Below, piece after piece: positions 11,973 to 22,394 of a DNA stretch of 64,000 nucleotides. The notes beneath the pieces were generated by a model. It saw only the letters and a program-made list of their open reading frames with translations. It did no database searches and was not told the origin of the DNA. Each line of letters opens with the position of its first letter. Position 1 is the stretch's first letter. Source of the DNA: Cristatella mucedo (lineage: Eukaryota > Bryozoa > Phylactolaemata > Cristatellidae); the NCBI GenBank assembly GCA_009760855.2, contig WPIO01000092.1, forward strand, positions 1,484,501 through 1,548,500, given 5' to 3'. The translations under genes were made by a program, and so were the position numbers.

Positions 11973-13434
11973 CGCTCCTCGCTCTCGCTTCCTGCTCTCT
12001 ATACAGCTTTCTTAATCAGACTAAAATGGCCACCAACTGCTGCTGAAGAGAAAAAAGGGACCGTTTGGGCTGGCAGGAGGAGGCACTCTTTATTTTTTCA
12101 GGTTAGGACGTTGCTTGCGAACGACACGCTCTGCTGCTATTCTTGCTCTCTCGCAGCAGATCGCAAGTTGCGGGCCACAACAGAGCCGTCGGGGATGCTT
12201 GCAATGCTGCAAGCAGACTTTTATTCTTGAACCCGTACTGATCAATCAATCTGCAATGATGTAGATGCGTTGCATAAGCCAAAATGGCACTATGCAATGC
12301 ATGAGCTGTGAGGGCACGTGAGTTGGCATGATGACGTCACACCTCCGCGAATTCGCTGTTCCGCCTTGGTGAAGGCGGAAAGGATCTAGGCTAAATGGAA
12401 TATCTGCCTGCGCTGGTTTTGCGGCTAAGTTTAATTAACGCAGCTCAGATCAAGATTGAATCCACTAAGTCTGAGGCGGGTAGTTATGAAGGGAGGCCAG
12501 TAGCGAGAGCTCACAGATACCACGCTCAATCGATTTGTAAAGCAGCTAGCGCAAGTTGGATCGTGCTGTTTGCCGGCTTTTCAAAGCAAGAATACGTGTT
12601 TTCGACTGCACAACGTCCGGTGGTAAATACTCAAGAGTTATCAAAAGGTATATGTAATACAGTACCTGCCTCAGTTTGAAAGTGGCGGTTTATTTAGCCC
12701 GGCAAGCCGTCGTTTAATGCCGCTTGTGGGACTGTGCGCCACACATGATCGGACAGAGCTCTACCTCGCTCGAGGCAGTAGGCGCTAAAGCGCTGCCCGT
12801 GCGAGGTTTTAATTTCTTATGAGCCGTTCAACTGTCTGGGGGCGGGGCACGGAGGCCGGCAAGAGAAGAGCCTCAAAAGGGCAAATCTGAACCCGGCATC
12901 CGGTAATACTGCGCCGGATATACTGCAATACTGATACTGCACCAGATGTTCTACGTAGATACTGCGTTTAGTGCGATGTGGACGGTGGGAATATTTAATA
13001 AGGAAAATAAGCTTTTAATCGGATTAATAAATAGCGAAACTTAGGCTTTGCGTGTTGCTTCGCTCACCGCAACTGCGGCCGCCTAGCCGACTATTGCTGT
13101 TGGCAGTTTTCCAATCTACCGGGAGGGTGCGTACGTGAAATTGATGCTAAAATTAACGCAACAGCCACGCACAATTTATTTACTACGATAAATACGGTAT
13201 TGGCGGTAGAAGCATCTATTCTAGTAGGATGTGCATCGGCGGAGCCTTTGAGCAGGTGAGAGTTCCCCCCCCCCGTACTGCGGTGCTGAGACCTGGCCGC
13301 CCCGTATTCCTACGCCCCCCTGACCCTTACAATGGACGAAAAATTATGTCTTAATTCCACTCGACGAGCAACCACCGAGTTCGATTTGAATAAACACTGT
13401 TGTTTTTTCGTTATAATTATCATTGATTGTGGTT
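11973..13434. other. No recognisable gene
   Basis: ORFs at 12103-12297 (minus) and 12395-12679 (plus, 94 codons) show no motif I recognise. A run of ten C lies at 13265-13274. An AATAAA occurs near 13390, just before the decayed transposase. Confidence 0.4.
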
Positions 13435-13765
13435 CTAGCCCCGCCTACACGAAAACTGTGCAGGTCTTTCCCGCCGCCAGAAGACAGTCCTGGCTCCGCT
13501 GCTGAGGATGTGGGGCCCTTCCCAATTAGCGATCACTTCCGCTATTCGGGCCGGCGTGGACTCGAAGAGTTTCCGAGTTAGATCGAACGATACGGCGTGC
13601 CAAAGCGCTTGCACTTTGTCCCACAATTCGTCCAGTGATCATAGCAGCAGATGCTGAACCCCGTCACAAAGATGTTTAATTGAGTCGAGGTCCGGGCTCT
13701 GACTGGGCCGCGACTAGCGTCTGAAATGTGGGGGCCCGTCGTCAAACTGCAGCGAAACACAGTCA
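13435..13765 (-). pseudogene. Tc1/mariner-like transposase remnant
   Basis: On the minus strand one frame reads SPDLDSIKHLCDGVQHLL, then a stop, then SLDELWDKVQALWHAVSFDL and KLFESTPARIAEVIA. This follows the C-terminal pattern of Tc1/mariner DDE/D transposases: the SPDLNPIE-like block that ends in the last catalytic acid region, W-D spacing, and a closing block of the S-M/T-P-R-R-I type. The Asn-Pro of SPDLNPIE is lost and there is an internal stop, so it is dead. The N-terminal part and terminal inverted repeats were not found. Confidence 0.6.
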
Positions 13766-14394
13766 GTATATTTACAATGTATTATAATTAATAATAATAT
13801 AATTATATATTTATCATTTATTTAGAGTCAGTATATTTCGGTTCGTTGTCTTGTTGATGAATACAACTAGTGCTTAGCAGTCAAAATGCTCTTGGCACAG
13901 AATCGTTGTCCAGGATTCGCAGGTAGCCATTTTTATTTATTATGCCCTCAATTCGGCGAAGCCCTCACACTCCGACTGCTTCGAAGATTTCCCACTCCAT
14001 CACTGATCCAGACGCGAACGTCACAGTATGATGCAACTAGAAACCAGCGTATGCTTCGCCAGTCGTGCCTTGAATGTAGTATCAACGCTTTTAACCGCCA
14101 TAATCACCGAACTTACTCTCGTTTTTAAAGAATAATCGCCTCCAATCTTCGGTCTTCCGGTATTTGTGCTGTCACGTCCATTCAAGGCTTACCTCTTTGT
14201 GGGTTTTGTCTGCAGCGGAGTTTTCTTTGCAATCCTTGCAATGAGCCCGTGTTCATCGAGCCTTCGCCTCACAATCCTCTCGCTGAGAATAATAATTCAT
14301 TTGTATATTAATTTATAATAATTATAATTTAATTTAATAATAAAAATAATTATAATTTAATTTATAATTATAATTCATTTGTATAACACCCCGA
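13766..14394. other. Unassigned, with AT-rich blocks
   Basis: AT-rich patches at about 13780-13830 and 14285-14385 contain ATAATTCATTTGTAT, which is the reverse complement of the SINE-2 tail, so a minus-strand SINE/LINE tail fragment is likely at 14290-14395. An ORF at 13886-14128 is not recognised. Confidence 0.45.
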
Positions 14395-14490
14395 GAGAAC
14401 TTCCCTTTGCAGCAAATGTAAAGCTCCTAGAGAGAGATTGAGTTCTCTGAGGGCGCTTTATCAAGTGTGTTATTATTATTATTATTATAT
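14395..14490 (+). mobile_element. LINE B tail fragment
   Basis: CCCTTTGCAGCAAATGTAAAG followed by the stem-loop half GAGATTGAGTTCTCTGAGGG and a TTATTATT tail. Only the last 90 or so bases of the element are present. Confidence 0.88.
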
Positions 14491-14592
14491 AGATTCAGGC
14501 TCTTTACATATGCGACGGGGCTTGAGCCCGAGACCTCAGCCAGACCTTGGTCGGGGCGAGCACCTTAACCACTGAAACAAACCAGCTTGGCA
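14491..14592 (-). mobile_element. SINE-2 head, partial
   Basis: On the minus strand: CTGGTTTGTTTCAGTGGTTA (A box), GGTGCTCGCCCCGACCAAGG, and GGGCTCAAGCCCCGTCGC (B box). The 3' tail is missing or replaced. Confidence 0.8.
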
Positions 14593-14904
14593 ATCGTGCC
14601 GGTGCTAAGGTCAAGTGTTTTCGGATAGATTCGAACGAGTTCAAAATAGGCCTTCAGACACCCAATGTTCAGACGCCGACCATTCCTCCTGGCAGAAGTC
14701 CGTGCGCATTTAGACGCAAGACGGTTTTTCATCGTCCCTAGCACGGGCATTTCCGTATTATATATCGGACAGCTCTCTCACTTATTTTTGGCTTCCATGC
14801 AATCTCTCGGCGGCAATTCTTTCCAATATGGCGAGGCAAGAGATGGCCACTCGCAACATCCTTAAAGCGGCGGCCTCCATTTGCCATAGCCGTTTGCAGG
14901 TCTC
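14593..14904. other. No recognisable gene
   Basis: Unassigned. The overlapping ORFs (14547-14741 and 14665-14865) partly run into SINE sequence and carry no motif. Confidence 0.4.
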
Positions 14905-15077
14905 CGGTGAGCCGATATGGCACACTAGGTAAGGCGGTTGCTTTCACGACCTCGGTCCCGAGGTCGTGGGTTCGATTCCTGCGGTGGGCGACTCTTTATC
15001 GCCACTGCAAGCGGTGGTGATAGCCGTAAAGGCTCTTCTGTCGCTATACAAAAAGAGGCTGTTTAATCAGCTAGGAG
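14905..15077 (+). mobile_element. SINE-1 copy, well preserved
   Basis: Head GGTGAGCCGATATGGCACAC, then GGTAAGGCGGTTGCTTT. A near-perfect palindrome is centred on CTCGGTCCCGAG. The B-box-like GGGTTCGATTCC and the body GATAGCCGTAAAGGCTC follow, ending in GAGGCTGTTTAATCAGCTAG. This copy is a good reference for the family. Confidence 0.88.
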
Positions 15078-15084
15078 TTGATTT

Positions 15085-15290
15085 ATTTATTCCGGCCTTT
15101 GCAATAAGGCGTTTACAGTGGCTGCAAAACTCAGCTTGTCAGACTTGTCTGTCGAAAGCTCAATCGCCGTGGTCCCATTCACACATCGGCTCTCGTTGGC
15201 CGATCCGCACTCACTGGCCTCCCATCAAGCAGCGAATCGACGAGCGACGGAGGTCGCGTCACTCTTCCTTTAGGTCCCTTCATGAATACA
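15085..15290 (+). mobile_element. LINE family B fragment, old, RT C-terminal side
   Basis: Nucleotide text parallels the LINE B block around the arginine-rich QNSAARLVCRE motif: AGGCGTTTACAGTGGCTGCA, then CACTGGCCTCCCATCAAGCA and TTTAGGTCCCTTCATG. It directly follows the SINE-1 3' end. Confidence 0.7.
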
Positions 15291-15829
15291 CAAAATGAGA
15301 AACTGCAAGCACTCGAACTCCAAGACCTGCGTGCACGGTGCGGATTCATCGGACCGCCGGACGAAGACGCCTCCCGACACCAAGCGCTACACTAGCGCTT
15401 CTCGTCCGTGGCAGAATTCTCTTCGGAAAACCAAAGTTCTTGCGAACATCGTATACGGAAACCGACTCAGCTAGGACCTGTTTAAACCTTGACTGTTTGC
15501 TGCTGGACCGCGGCGCGTAAGAAATTACGTGCCTACGGACTTCTAAACGCTTATCGCTTTGGGCTGCTGGGTCTGCCACGCCGGCGGCGGCGTCAGATAC
15601 GCCGGTCGGCGGCTGGTAACGTGCACATTAGTTACTTATGATTGTGCATACCTATTATCGCTTCGTTATCGTCGTTCAGATGCATTCCTAGATGTCATTA
15701 CTGTTGCTAAGATCGTGAATTATGCATTAACAAAGGAAAAGCGTCCCGTAGCCGAGGCGGGGCCGCGAACTGAGAGACACTGCTCTTTGGCCTAGGCTGC
15801 GAGCTGAGTGCCCGCTCGTTGGGTATTCC
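15291..15829. other. No recognisable gene
   Basis: Unassigned. ORFs on both strands (15338-15579) mirror each other and show no motif. Confidence 0.4.
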
Positions 15830-16991
15830 TAGCTGTTGGGTCTGCTGTATTGCGACAGCGTACTACTCTGGCGGAAGCCACCGAGAAGAGAACAGCGGAC
15901 CCACTTTCAGCGGACGCTCTCGCGCGGTGGAAGTTCGTTGCCCGGCTTCGAGTTCCACAATAAACGACATCTGTCGCAGCCGTCTTTTGCGGCGCGCGAC
16001 TTCACGCACAACCGTAGCACTAGCGTTGTCTCGAATCGCTCAGCACGCTCCTTCATATGCGAATCTCTGCGAATCTCTCTAACTTAGTGGTCACCAGGCC
16101 TGCTATAATTCTAGCGGCCCAACGTAACGCTTGTCTTAGGAATTCTCGCTCGGTGTGCACTAAACCTCAAGTAATAAGCGACCTTATTTCTGAAAATGGT
16201 CTCAAACTACTCGCATTGACTGAAACTCGGTTAAAATCCGTAAACTGTCGGACAATCAAAGACGCTATCCTGGCTGGTTTATACTTCTTTCACATTCCTA
16301 GACCAATCAAAACTGGAGATGGCGTCACTTTTATTACACGCTCGACCTTCAATTTCAAGCCGTTTGCAGTCTCCTCGAAGCAGTCTTTCGAATCTATTAT
16401 TTTGAGTTCATCCGACAACCCATAGAGGCAGTAATCTATCGTCCACCAGTACCAAGTACTCCTTCATATCGGACTTCTCATATCTCATTTCGCTTCTGCG
16501 TGCAAGAAATCGACCTTTCCTCATTATGGGTGACTTCAAAGTTCATTTTGATAACTTATCTGACGCCTTCACACCGAATTTTGTGCACAGACTTACTCAC
16601 TGTCTCTTGTAGCTCATGTCCATGACTCACATCAAGGTTCACACACTCGATCAGATTGCATCACGCAACTGCGCTTTACTATCACCAATTATTACGAAAT
16701 CCAATCACGTGCAGATCTCATTGTCTACAATGTGTGACCTCATCCTCCTCCTCATCAAAAATTCCATTGAATCGCGAAACCTCAAGGCCCTTGACATCGA
16801 TGCTGTCCGTGCGAGAGTATCTGCTTCGCCTCTGCTGCTCAATTCTTCTTCCGACCTGAAATCATTGGTAGACAACAACACGACACTAGCCGACACGCTC
16901 GACGAGTTTGCACCTCTGACTAAGCGCACTGTTTGCCCTCGCCCAGATGACCTATGGTTTACCGAAGACAACTAGCTAGGTCTACTAAGGG

Positions 16992-17714
16992 TGTAGCCGA
17001 GTTCTAGGGGTCAAGGGCTAGTTTCCGTCAAACCCCGCCATACTCCGGCCACGCTGCCCTCGCCTTGCAGCTGGGCTAGGGTAAGACGAGCGGCCGTCAG
17101 GTTAAACCTCTTTATAATAACGCATGCGCCAGCAACAACAGGGAAACTAAACAAGTCTACAGGTAGGGTCCTATACACAGTACACTATGGGGGCGCAAGA
17201 CGACACAGCAAGCGCGAACAAATGTGTTAGTTGCTCAGTCGGCTTCCGAAGTCCTGTCGTACCGACTCCGAATGCAACTGTACGAGCGTACGCCGTCCAA
17301 AACCCGGCTGGCTGAGTAACTGCTTGGCTAGTCCGAGTCGACAACTACCGCAGTCGTGAGCTTCCACCGAAAGACGCCAACGCACGGGAGGTCACGAACA
17401 CGCTACACGGGGAATGCGGAATATACAAGTCTCAACAACGAGCGTGCTATCCAGCTTCGCTCGGGCCTTGGGTAATCGTTCCCTTGCGTGCGTGGCAGCA
17501 TTGCCGGAGCACGCCTGCACGAATCCGGGTGCATAACTCGGCGAGACCGGGAGCCTCCAACACCACGACTTACTCGGCCAACTTCTCTTACCCAAGAGAC
17601 CCGGTGACCTCTCGTCACCGCACATCCGGCCGTACCGTAGGTCCGACCCCGGCCTAGCCGGTGACCCTCATTACAGCAGTCCGGTCCCAGCCAACCGAAC
17701 CTAGCCCGGGTACA
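16992..17714. mobile_element. Solo LTR inserted in LINE B (4-bp target duplication)
   Basis: The block starts TGTAGCC and ends GGGTACA (TG...CA, with TGTA/TACA inverted ends). AGGG flanks it on both sides, at 16988-16991 and 17715-17718. Removing 16992-17718 brings LINE B linker sequence together. The block is visibly more GC-rich than the LINE and has no LINE text. A 723-base solo LTR of a Ty3/gypsy- or BEL-like element fits; no internal retroelement genes are present. Orientation is unknown. Confidence 0.78.
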
Positions 17715-18198
17715 AGGGCAAGCTTGAAAAAGCATTCGAAAGATCAGGACTGACTATCCATCGACAGGCATACGAGGACTACTGTAGGTCGTACCAATCG
17801 AGCCTAGCAAAGGCCAAGTCTAGCTTCTATAAAAACATTGTTGAATCACAAATGCACAATCCGAAAATTCTAATGTCGACGATCAACCATTTCCTCAAAC
17901 GCTCCCAGATTAGCTTCTTATCTAGTGATCCCTGCGATGATCTAGCTGATCGCTTCTCTAGACAGACAAGATCGGGAAGTCCATCCCTGCGATGGAAGCC
18001 TCCCCCCTAGAATCCTGTCCTACAATTCCATGCAGCAGCTCAATGTCTACATTCATGGAGTTCACTGATGACCTCATCCTGATGATCATATCCCAATCAA
18101 AGAAGATAACTAGTCCCCTTGACCCTATTTCCACTGCCCTGCTTCTACGATGCATTGATCTGTTGCTGCCATGCATAACGAACATAATAAACATGTCA

Positions 18199-18298
18199 AT
18201 GTTTCTTTTGCAGCAAATGTAAAGTGCCTAGAAAGAGATAGAGTTCTCTGAGAGTGCTTTATAAAGTGTATTCTTTTCTTCTTTTTATTATTAGTCTT
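18199..18298 (+). mobile_element. LINE B tail-only insertion
   Basis: CTTTTGCAGCAAATGTAAAG, the AGAAAGAGATAGAGTTCTCT stem and a TTATTATT end interrupt the RT sequence of the host LINE B, which resumes with the GYVPAPF block right after it. Confidence 0.85.
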
Positions 18299-19495
18299 AG
18301 GTTATGTCCCAGCACCTTTTAGAAAGGCTGTAGTCAGGCCACTCTCAAGAAAGAAACACTAGACCAAGAGAACCTGAGCAACTTTGCCCAGTCTCTCTTC
18401 AACCGTTCCTAAAATAATCCCTTGCTGAATTTATTTATGACATCCGCACATGGACGGCGGCAAATTTTCTTAAATTAAATGATGATAAAACTAACTTACT
18501 AGTTATGTGCAAGCCAAGTGTGATTCAGAAATTGGAAAGGCTAACGCTCAAAATCGGCTCTGCCAGCATATCTCCTATCGAATCTGTACGAAATCTGTAT
18601 GCCATGTTCCAAAGTGACCTTTTGTTAGACGATCCCATCAGCTCCACAATCAAGTCTGCCTACTTTCAGCTATATAAATTGCTATTGCTAAAACTCGGGA
18701 TGTTTAGATAGGGATATCATATCTAAGTTGGTTCATGCATTTGTGTCTTGACTTCTGTAACTCACTGCTTACTGGTCTACCGGCATGTGAAATCAGGCGC
18801 ATAAAACTGGTGCAGAACTCGGTAGCTAGGCTTGTCTGTCGTGAGCGTTGCAGTTGCCACATCTCACCAGTTCTCGTCGACCTGCACTGGCTACCATTCA
18901 AGCAACTGGTCGACTTCGAGGTTTTTTCGCTCACGTGTAGGTCCCTTTATTTTTTGGCTCCAGCCTACCTATCAGATCTACTTCCTCACCAGGCCAAGCA
19001 TCGTCCCACCCGCTTTTCGGAAACTAGCTGTTTACCAATACCTCGTACAAACCTCAAATCCTTTGGAGACCGTGCATTTAGTTCGTATGCTCCCAAAGCC
19101 TGGAACTCCCTCCCGACTTGCGTCAGAACATACCCTGACTTGACCACATTTAAAAAGAAATTAAAAACGCACTTTTTTATGACAGCATTTAGTGGGTCCC
19201 TATGACTAGTCCCCTATGTACTTATGCGTGCTGACGCTGTGATCGCTGCAACTAACCGTATTTTCATGGAAACCCTGTGCATATCACCTCTAACCATGTT
19301 ATGCTTATTCATTGAGAATGCTACTACTAGCTTACCACAAACCCAACGCTACCTAACCACTGAGTCAGTTGACATGGTGCATGTTACCACTAACCATACG
19401 GTCGTGCTTCCTTTACAGCAAATTTAAGTGCCTAGAAAGGGATTGAGTTCTCTGAGGGCGATATAACTCATGTGTTGTTATTGTTATTATTCATG

Positions 19496-20220
19496 AACAG
19501 CTATTTGAGAACGCATGAATGGCCTTCCGTACAAGCATATGCCTGCAGATAACCTCAAACGATATTTAAAATCTAGTATACCTATGCAAATAGGTACCCT
19601 AGATTTTGAATATCGTTATATTGTATTATGCACACTCCTACTTTTTGTTGGAGTGCCCGATTTTATAGCCCTACCCCCAGCTGCACTGTCTGCTCACTGT
19701 CAGATATAATATCACTGTCAGATATAAGTAACAGAGAAGCGAAAAAATATTTACCGTATACGGTTATATATCGTCAATGTACGTGCGCATAAATAAATCA
19801 ATGGCATGAAAAGTGTAGCTAACCAGCAATCTAGTTTTATTCGCATTCGTGCAATCTGCCGAGCGTTTCACAAGGGCTTTGTCGTCATAGGTTCAACATG
19901 TCACTCTAGAAAAATCAAAAACCTGATATTGCATTTGTTCGAACATGTTGCCAAATCTTTGAAAATAAATCTGTTGTGTAAATACCTTCACAACGACTTG
20001 CAAACGTACATTGCTAGTCCCTATGCCACGGGCCAAATACTGGCTACTTCCTTAGCTGGGCGGAGCAGTTCTACACTTAATGTGCGGCTATTCCGTCTAG
20101 AGATTCGTTATTTTTAACGTCTTATTACTGTAAAAGAACTCATAGCTTTGCTTTATTCTTTATGCGAGCTTCATCCGTATTGCCACGCAACTCAGTTTTG
20201 AATAACACCAGCATTTTCCC
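19496..20220. other. No recognisable gene
   Basis: Unassigned AT-leaning sequence. ATATCACTGTCAGATATAA is an imperfect direct repeat of CTGTCAGATATAA near 19697-19730. An ORF at 19806-20117 has no motif. Confidence 0.4.
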
Positions 20221-20350
20221 TGGTAGACTGGCTCACTGGTTAAGGTGCTCTCCTCGACCAAGGTCTGGCCGATGTCATGGGCTCGAGCCCCGTGGCATAT
20301 GTGACGTGCATGAACAGAAATTAAGATCTGCTGGGGCACTATACTGATCA
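20221..20350 (+). mobile_element. SINE-2 copy
   Basis: TGGTAGACTGGCTCACTGGT A-box region, GGTGCTCTCCTCGACCAAGG, GGGCTCGAGCCCCGTGGC B box, then the tail version CATGAACAGAAATTAAGATC and GGGGCACTATACTGATC. Confidence 0.82.
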
Positions 20351-20404
20351 ATTTCATATCTAAGCTAGCGTGGATATTTTGCTTCAAAAATCTTTCTCCG
20401 TTGT

Positions 20405-20640
20405 GGTTTCGTTTACTTGACGACACTGCCCCCGATCGTTGTACGAGTGGGCTGTGACACTCGATGTGGTAGGCAGTCGGGGCGTGATATTGGTGATTGT
20501 TATGACAAGGGAGTCGGGGGACTCCGGTGGGTGAGAGGGGCGAGGAGAGTCGTGCTTCGCCCTGCTCCGTGCGTAGAGAAATAAACTGGTGGTGTTGCTC
20601 GTCGGCTAGCGGTCTGTGCTGTTTGCGACGATAACGCAAG
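20405..20640 (+). repeat. LTR-end-like block shared with 59120-59365
   Basis: AATAAACTGGTGGTGTTGCT, CGTCGGCTAGCGGTCTGTGC and GACGATAACG closely match GATAAACTGGTGGTGTTCCT, CGTTGGCTAGCGTGCTGTGC and GACGACAAG near 59310-59365. An AATAAA followed by a short conserved end is what an R/U5 part of an LTR looks like. Neither copy has a demonstrated second LTR. Confidence 0.5.
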
Positions 20641-21007
20641 CTACTTTCTCCTAAACAATAGAGTCCCTTTCTTCAATCCCTCTCCTCTCGCTCAATTTGC
20701 GCAGGCTGAGATGACGAAACATAAGCTATTTTCTTAGAGCAGAGATGTCACTGCTGCAGACGACGAGCCGCAAATTTCTTCCCAAACTCTAATCAATCCA
20801 TCGCGCCGTAGCTGCGACGCGAACGAGACGCGCGGCGCCACTAGATCCAGCGTTCAGTCCAGGCAGACACGCAGCACATGCTCAAGTGTACAAACTGGCA
20901 CTGCGAAAAACTTCGCCCTCGCTTTCCGGGATGCCCAGCTTGCGAGAACGCGCTCTGTCTTGCTCGCGCCGCTGCTTAGACATATACCCATTCTTCTTCT
21001 TTTTGAG
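20641..21007. other. No recognisable gene
   Basis: Unassigned sequence between the LTR-like block and the pyrimidine-rich microsatellite. No motif seen. Confidence 0.4.
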
Positions 21008-21008
21008 C

Positions 21009-21184
21009 CCCCCTTCCTCCCTTCCTCCTCCTCCCTTCCTCCCTTCCTCCTCCTCCCTTCCTCCCTTCCTCCTCCCTCCTTTCCTCCCTTCCTCCTTTCC
21101 TCCCTTCCTCCCCTCCTTCCTTCCTTCCTTCCTCCCTTCCTCCCCTCCTTCCTTCCTCCCTTCCTTCCTTCCTCCCTGCCTCCC
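21009..21184. repeat. (CCTT/CCTCC)n polypyrimidine microsatellite
   Basis: Irregular units of CCTTCCTCC run for about 175 bases with a strictly pyrimidine strand. ORFs over it are Pro/Ser/Leu or Gly/Arg/Glu-rich artefacts. Such a mirror-like polypurine tract could form triplex DNA (inference). Confidence 0.95.
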
Positions 21185-21673
21185 TCACGGACCATCAGAG
21201 CCAGGCGAACCTGGGCCTATTTGTACCGCCGTAAGCGGTAGCTTCCTTGCGCCGCCACACGCACGACGGGACGAATAGCGGATGATGACATATCGGGACG
21301 TCGCAAATACGCAAACGGGCGTGGACCGCAGCAAGCTGCGCTCGTGAAAATGTATGCATAGGAAGTAAAGCAAAAGAGTTAAAAAAAAAACATTCAGACT
21401 GATTCGGCGATTAGGCTCATCTCGCAGCAGAAGAGCCTAAAAGCGGTGCAGCTCGCAGCGCTCGCAGCGGGAATCGCCAGCTGAGGGACATGAGCTCACA
21501 GCTCGGGTCGTAAGGAGCGAGCACTTTACCACTCACGGCTACTCAGACCCGGGTGAGAAGAGCCCTCAGCCCGGTTGAGAGGAGAATACTATGCCTGCTC
21601 GAGTTACATCCAAAACGTGTTTATGTGCCAGATTTTTGCTAAAACGTTGCGTTATTTATCGATCGCGGGCCTC
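21185..21673. other. No recognisable gene
   Basis: Unassigned. GAAGAGCC-type words near 21430 and 21565 suggest decayed SINE pieces, but I cannot align them. Confidence 0.35.
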
Positions 21674-21806
21674 TAGCTGGTTTGGTCCAGCGGCTAAGGT
21701 GCTCGCCCCCCACCAAAGTCTGGCTGAGGTCGTGGGCTCGAGCCCCGATGCATATGTGAAGCGCCTGAATAGAGATTAAGTTCTCTTGGGGCGCTATACA
21801 AATGAA
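21674..21806 (+). mobile_element. SINE-2 copy, best preserved
   Basis: Head AGCTGGTTTGGTCCAGCGGC, GGTGCTCGCCCCCCACCAAA, B box GGGCTCGAGCCCC, then ATATGTGAAGCGCCTGAATA, GAGATTAAGTTCTCTTGGGG and CGCTATACAAATGAATTAT. GCGCC and GGCGC around the AGAGA/TCTCT core form the same hairpin as the LINE B tail. Confidence 0.9.
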
Positions 21807-21821
21807 TTATATATATATATA

Positions 21822-21858
<37 letters not shown>
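21807..21858. repeat. (AT)n microsatellite at a SINE-2 3' end
   Basis: A TA/AT run starts directly at the SINE-2 tail, interrupted once by GTACAT, and likely grew from the SINE tail repeat. Confidence 0.93.
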
Positions 21859-21860
<2 letters not shown>

Positions 21861-22394
21861 AAACATTTGCGTAGCACCCTTTGAGAAATAATTCTCAGTC
21901 CACTCAATAACACGCTGCAAGAGAAGAAATAATCAATGTATAACGAAACGCACGACGCTATCATGCTTGGATAAGCCCGCCAAAGCTCCCAAGAAGACAC
22001 GCAGGGCCGCGGGTTAATAGGACCCCTGATTATAAAAAGGCACCAAATCATGTACAGATAAGCACTCAAAGCGCGCAGGTACACAAAGCGAAAAGTTCAC
22101 CGAGGAAAGCTGAGCTAAAGAGAAGAGTATTTAGCTGAGACTTAATTAATGTAAGAGTCATTGCAGGTGGCGAGCGAAGCTGGAAGCGAGTTGCAAACTT
22201 TCGGTGCGTGCGAACTGCAAGCCCGACCGCCGAAAAATCTCAACTCAGTGCGAGAAACGGCGAGACGACTGACAGCCGACGATCGGGTGGTGCGAGTGCA
22301 CAGAGGAGCAGCGATGAGGCCAGGGACAGGTAGAGCGGGGCAGGTTGGCGAACGCGATCTGGTAGCCGAGAGATGACCTCAAGGAGACGCACGG
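21859..22394. other. Mostly unassigned
   Basis: AATAAAACATTTGCGTAGCACCC with AGAAATAATTCTCAG near 21858-21905 resembles a minus-strand LINE/SINE tail. The portion 22140-22390 may be a very diverged minus-strand LINE A 3' part, because it leads directly into one, but I cannot confirm it. Confidence 0.4.

Larger units (their letters stand above)
15830..19495 (+). mobile_element. LINE family B, longest copy: endonuclease, RT remnants and 3' tail, with two nested insertions
   Basis: The 5' boundary is uncertain; element text is clear from about 16090. An APE-type endonuclease is readable as NSRSVCTKPQVISDLISENG, LLALTETRLKS, then frame-shifted MGDFKVHFDN and HTLDQIASRN, to FAPLTKRTV. Next come the linker LEKAFERSGLTIHRQAY (17728 on), the RT start DPISTALLLRCIDLLLPCIT, then GYVPAPFRKAVVRPL near 18300. 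The RT core including YADD is deleted between about 18420 and 18440, where text jumps to IRTWTAANFLKLNDDKTN. The C-terminal part reads RRIKLVQNSVARLVCRE and GDRAFSSYAPKAWNSLP. The element ends with the hairpin tail near 19410-19490. It is interrupted by a solo LTR (16992-17714) and a LINE B tail fragment (18199-18298). Not functional. Confidence 0.9.

Noticed and set aside
12395..12679. 94-codon ORF
   Set aside because: No homology or splice context recognised.
20854..21278. ORFs of 70-130 codons over the CCTT repeat
   Set aside because: Repeat artefacts (Pro/Ser/Leu or Gly/Arg/Glu).
21674..21745. Box A/box B pairs in SINE heads as tRNA genes
   Set aside because: They lack paired acceptor stems and a normal anticodon arm; they are SINE heads. 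Only 51958-52029 folds as a real tRNA.
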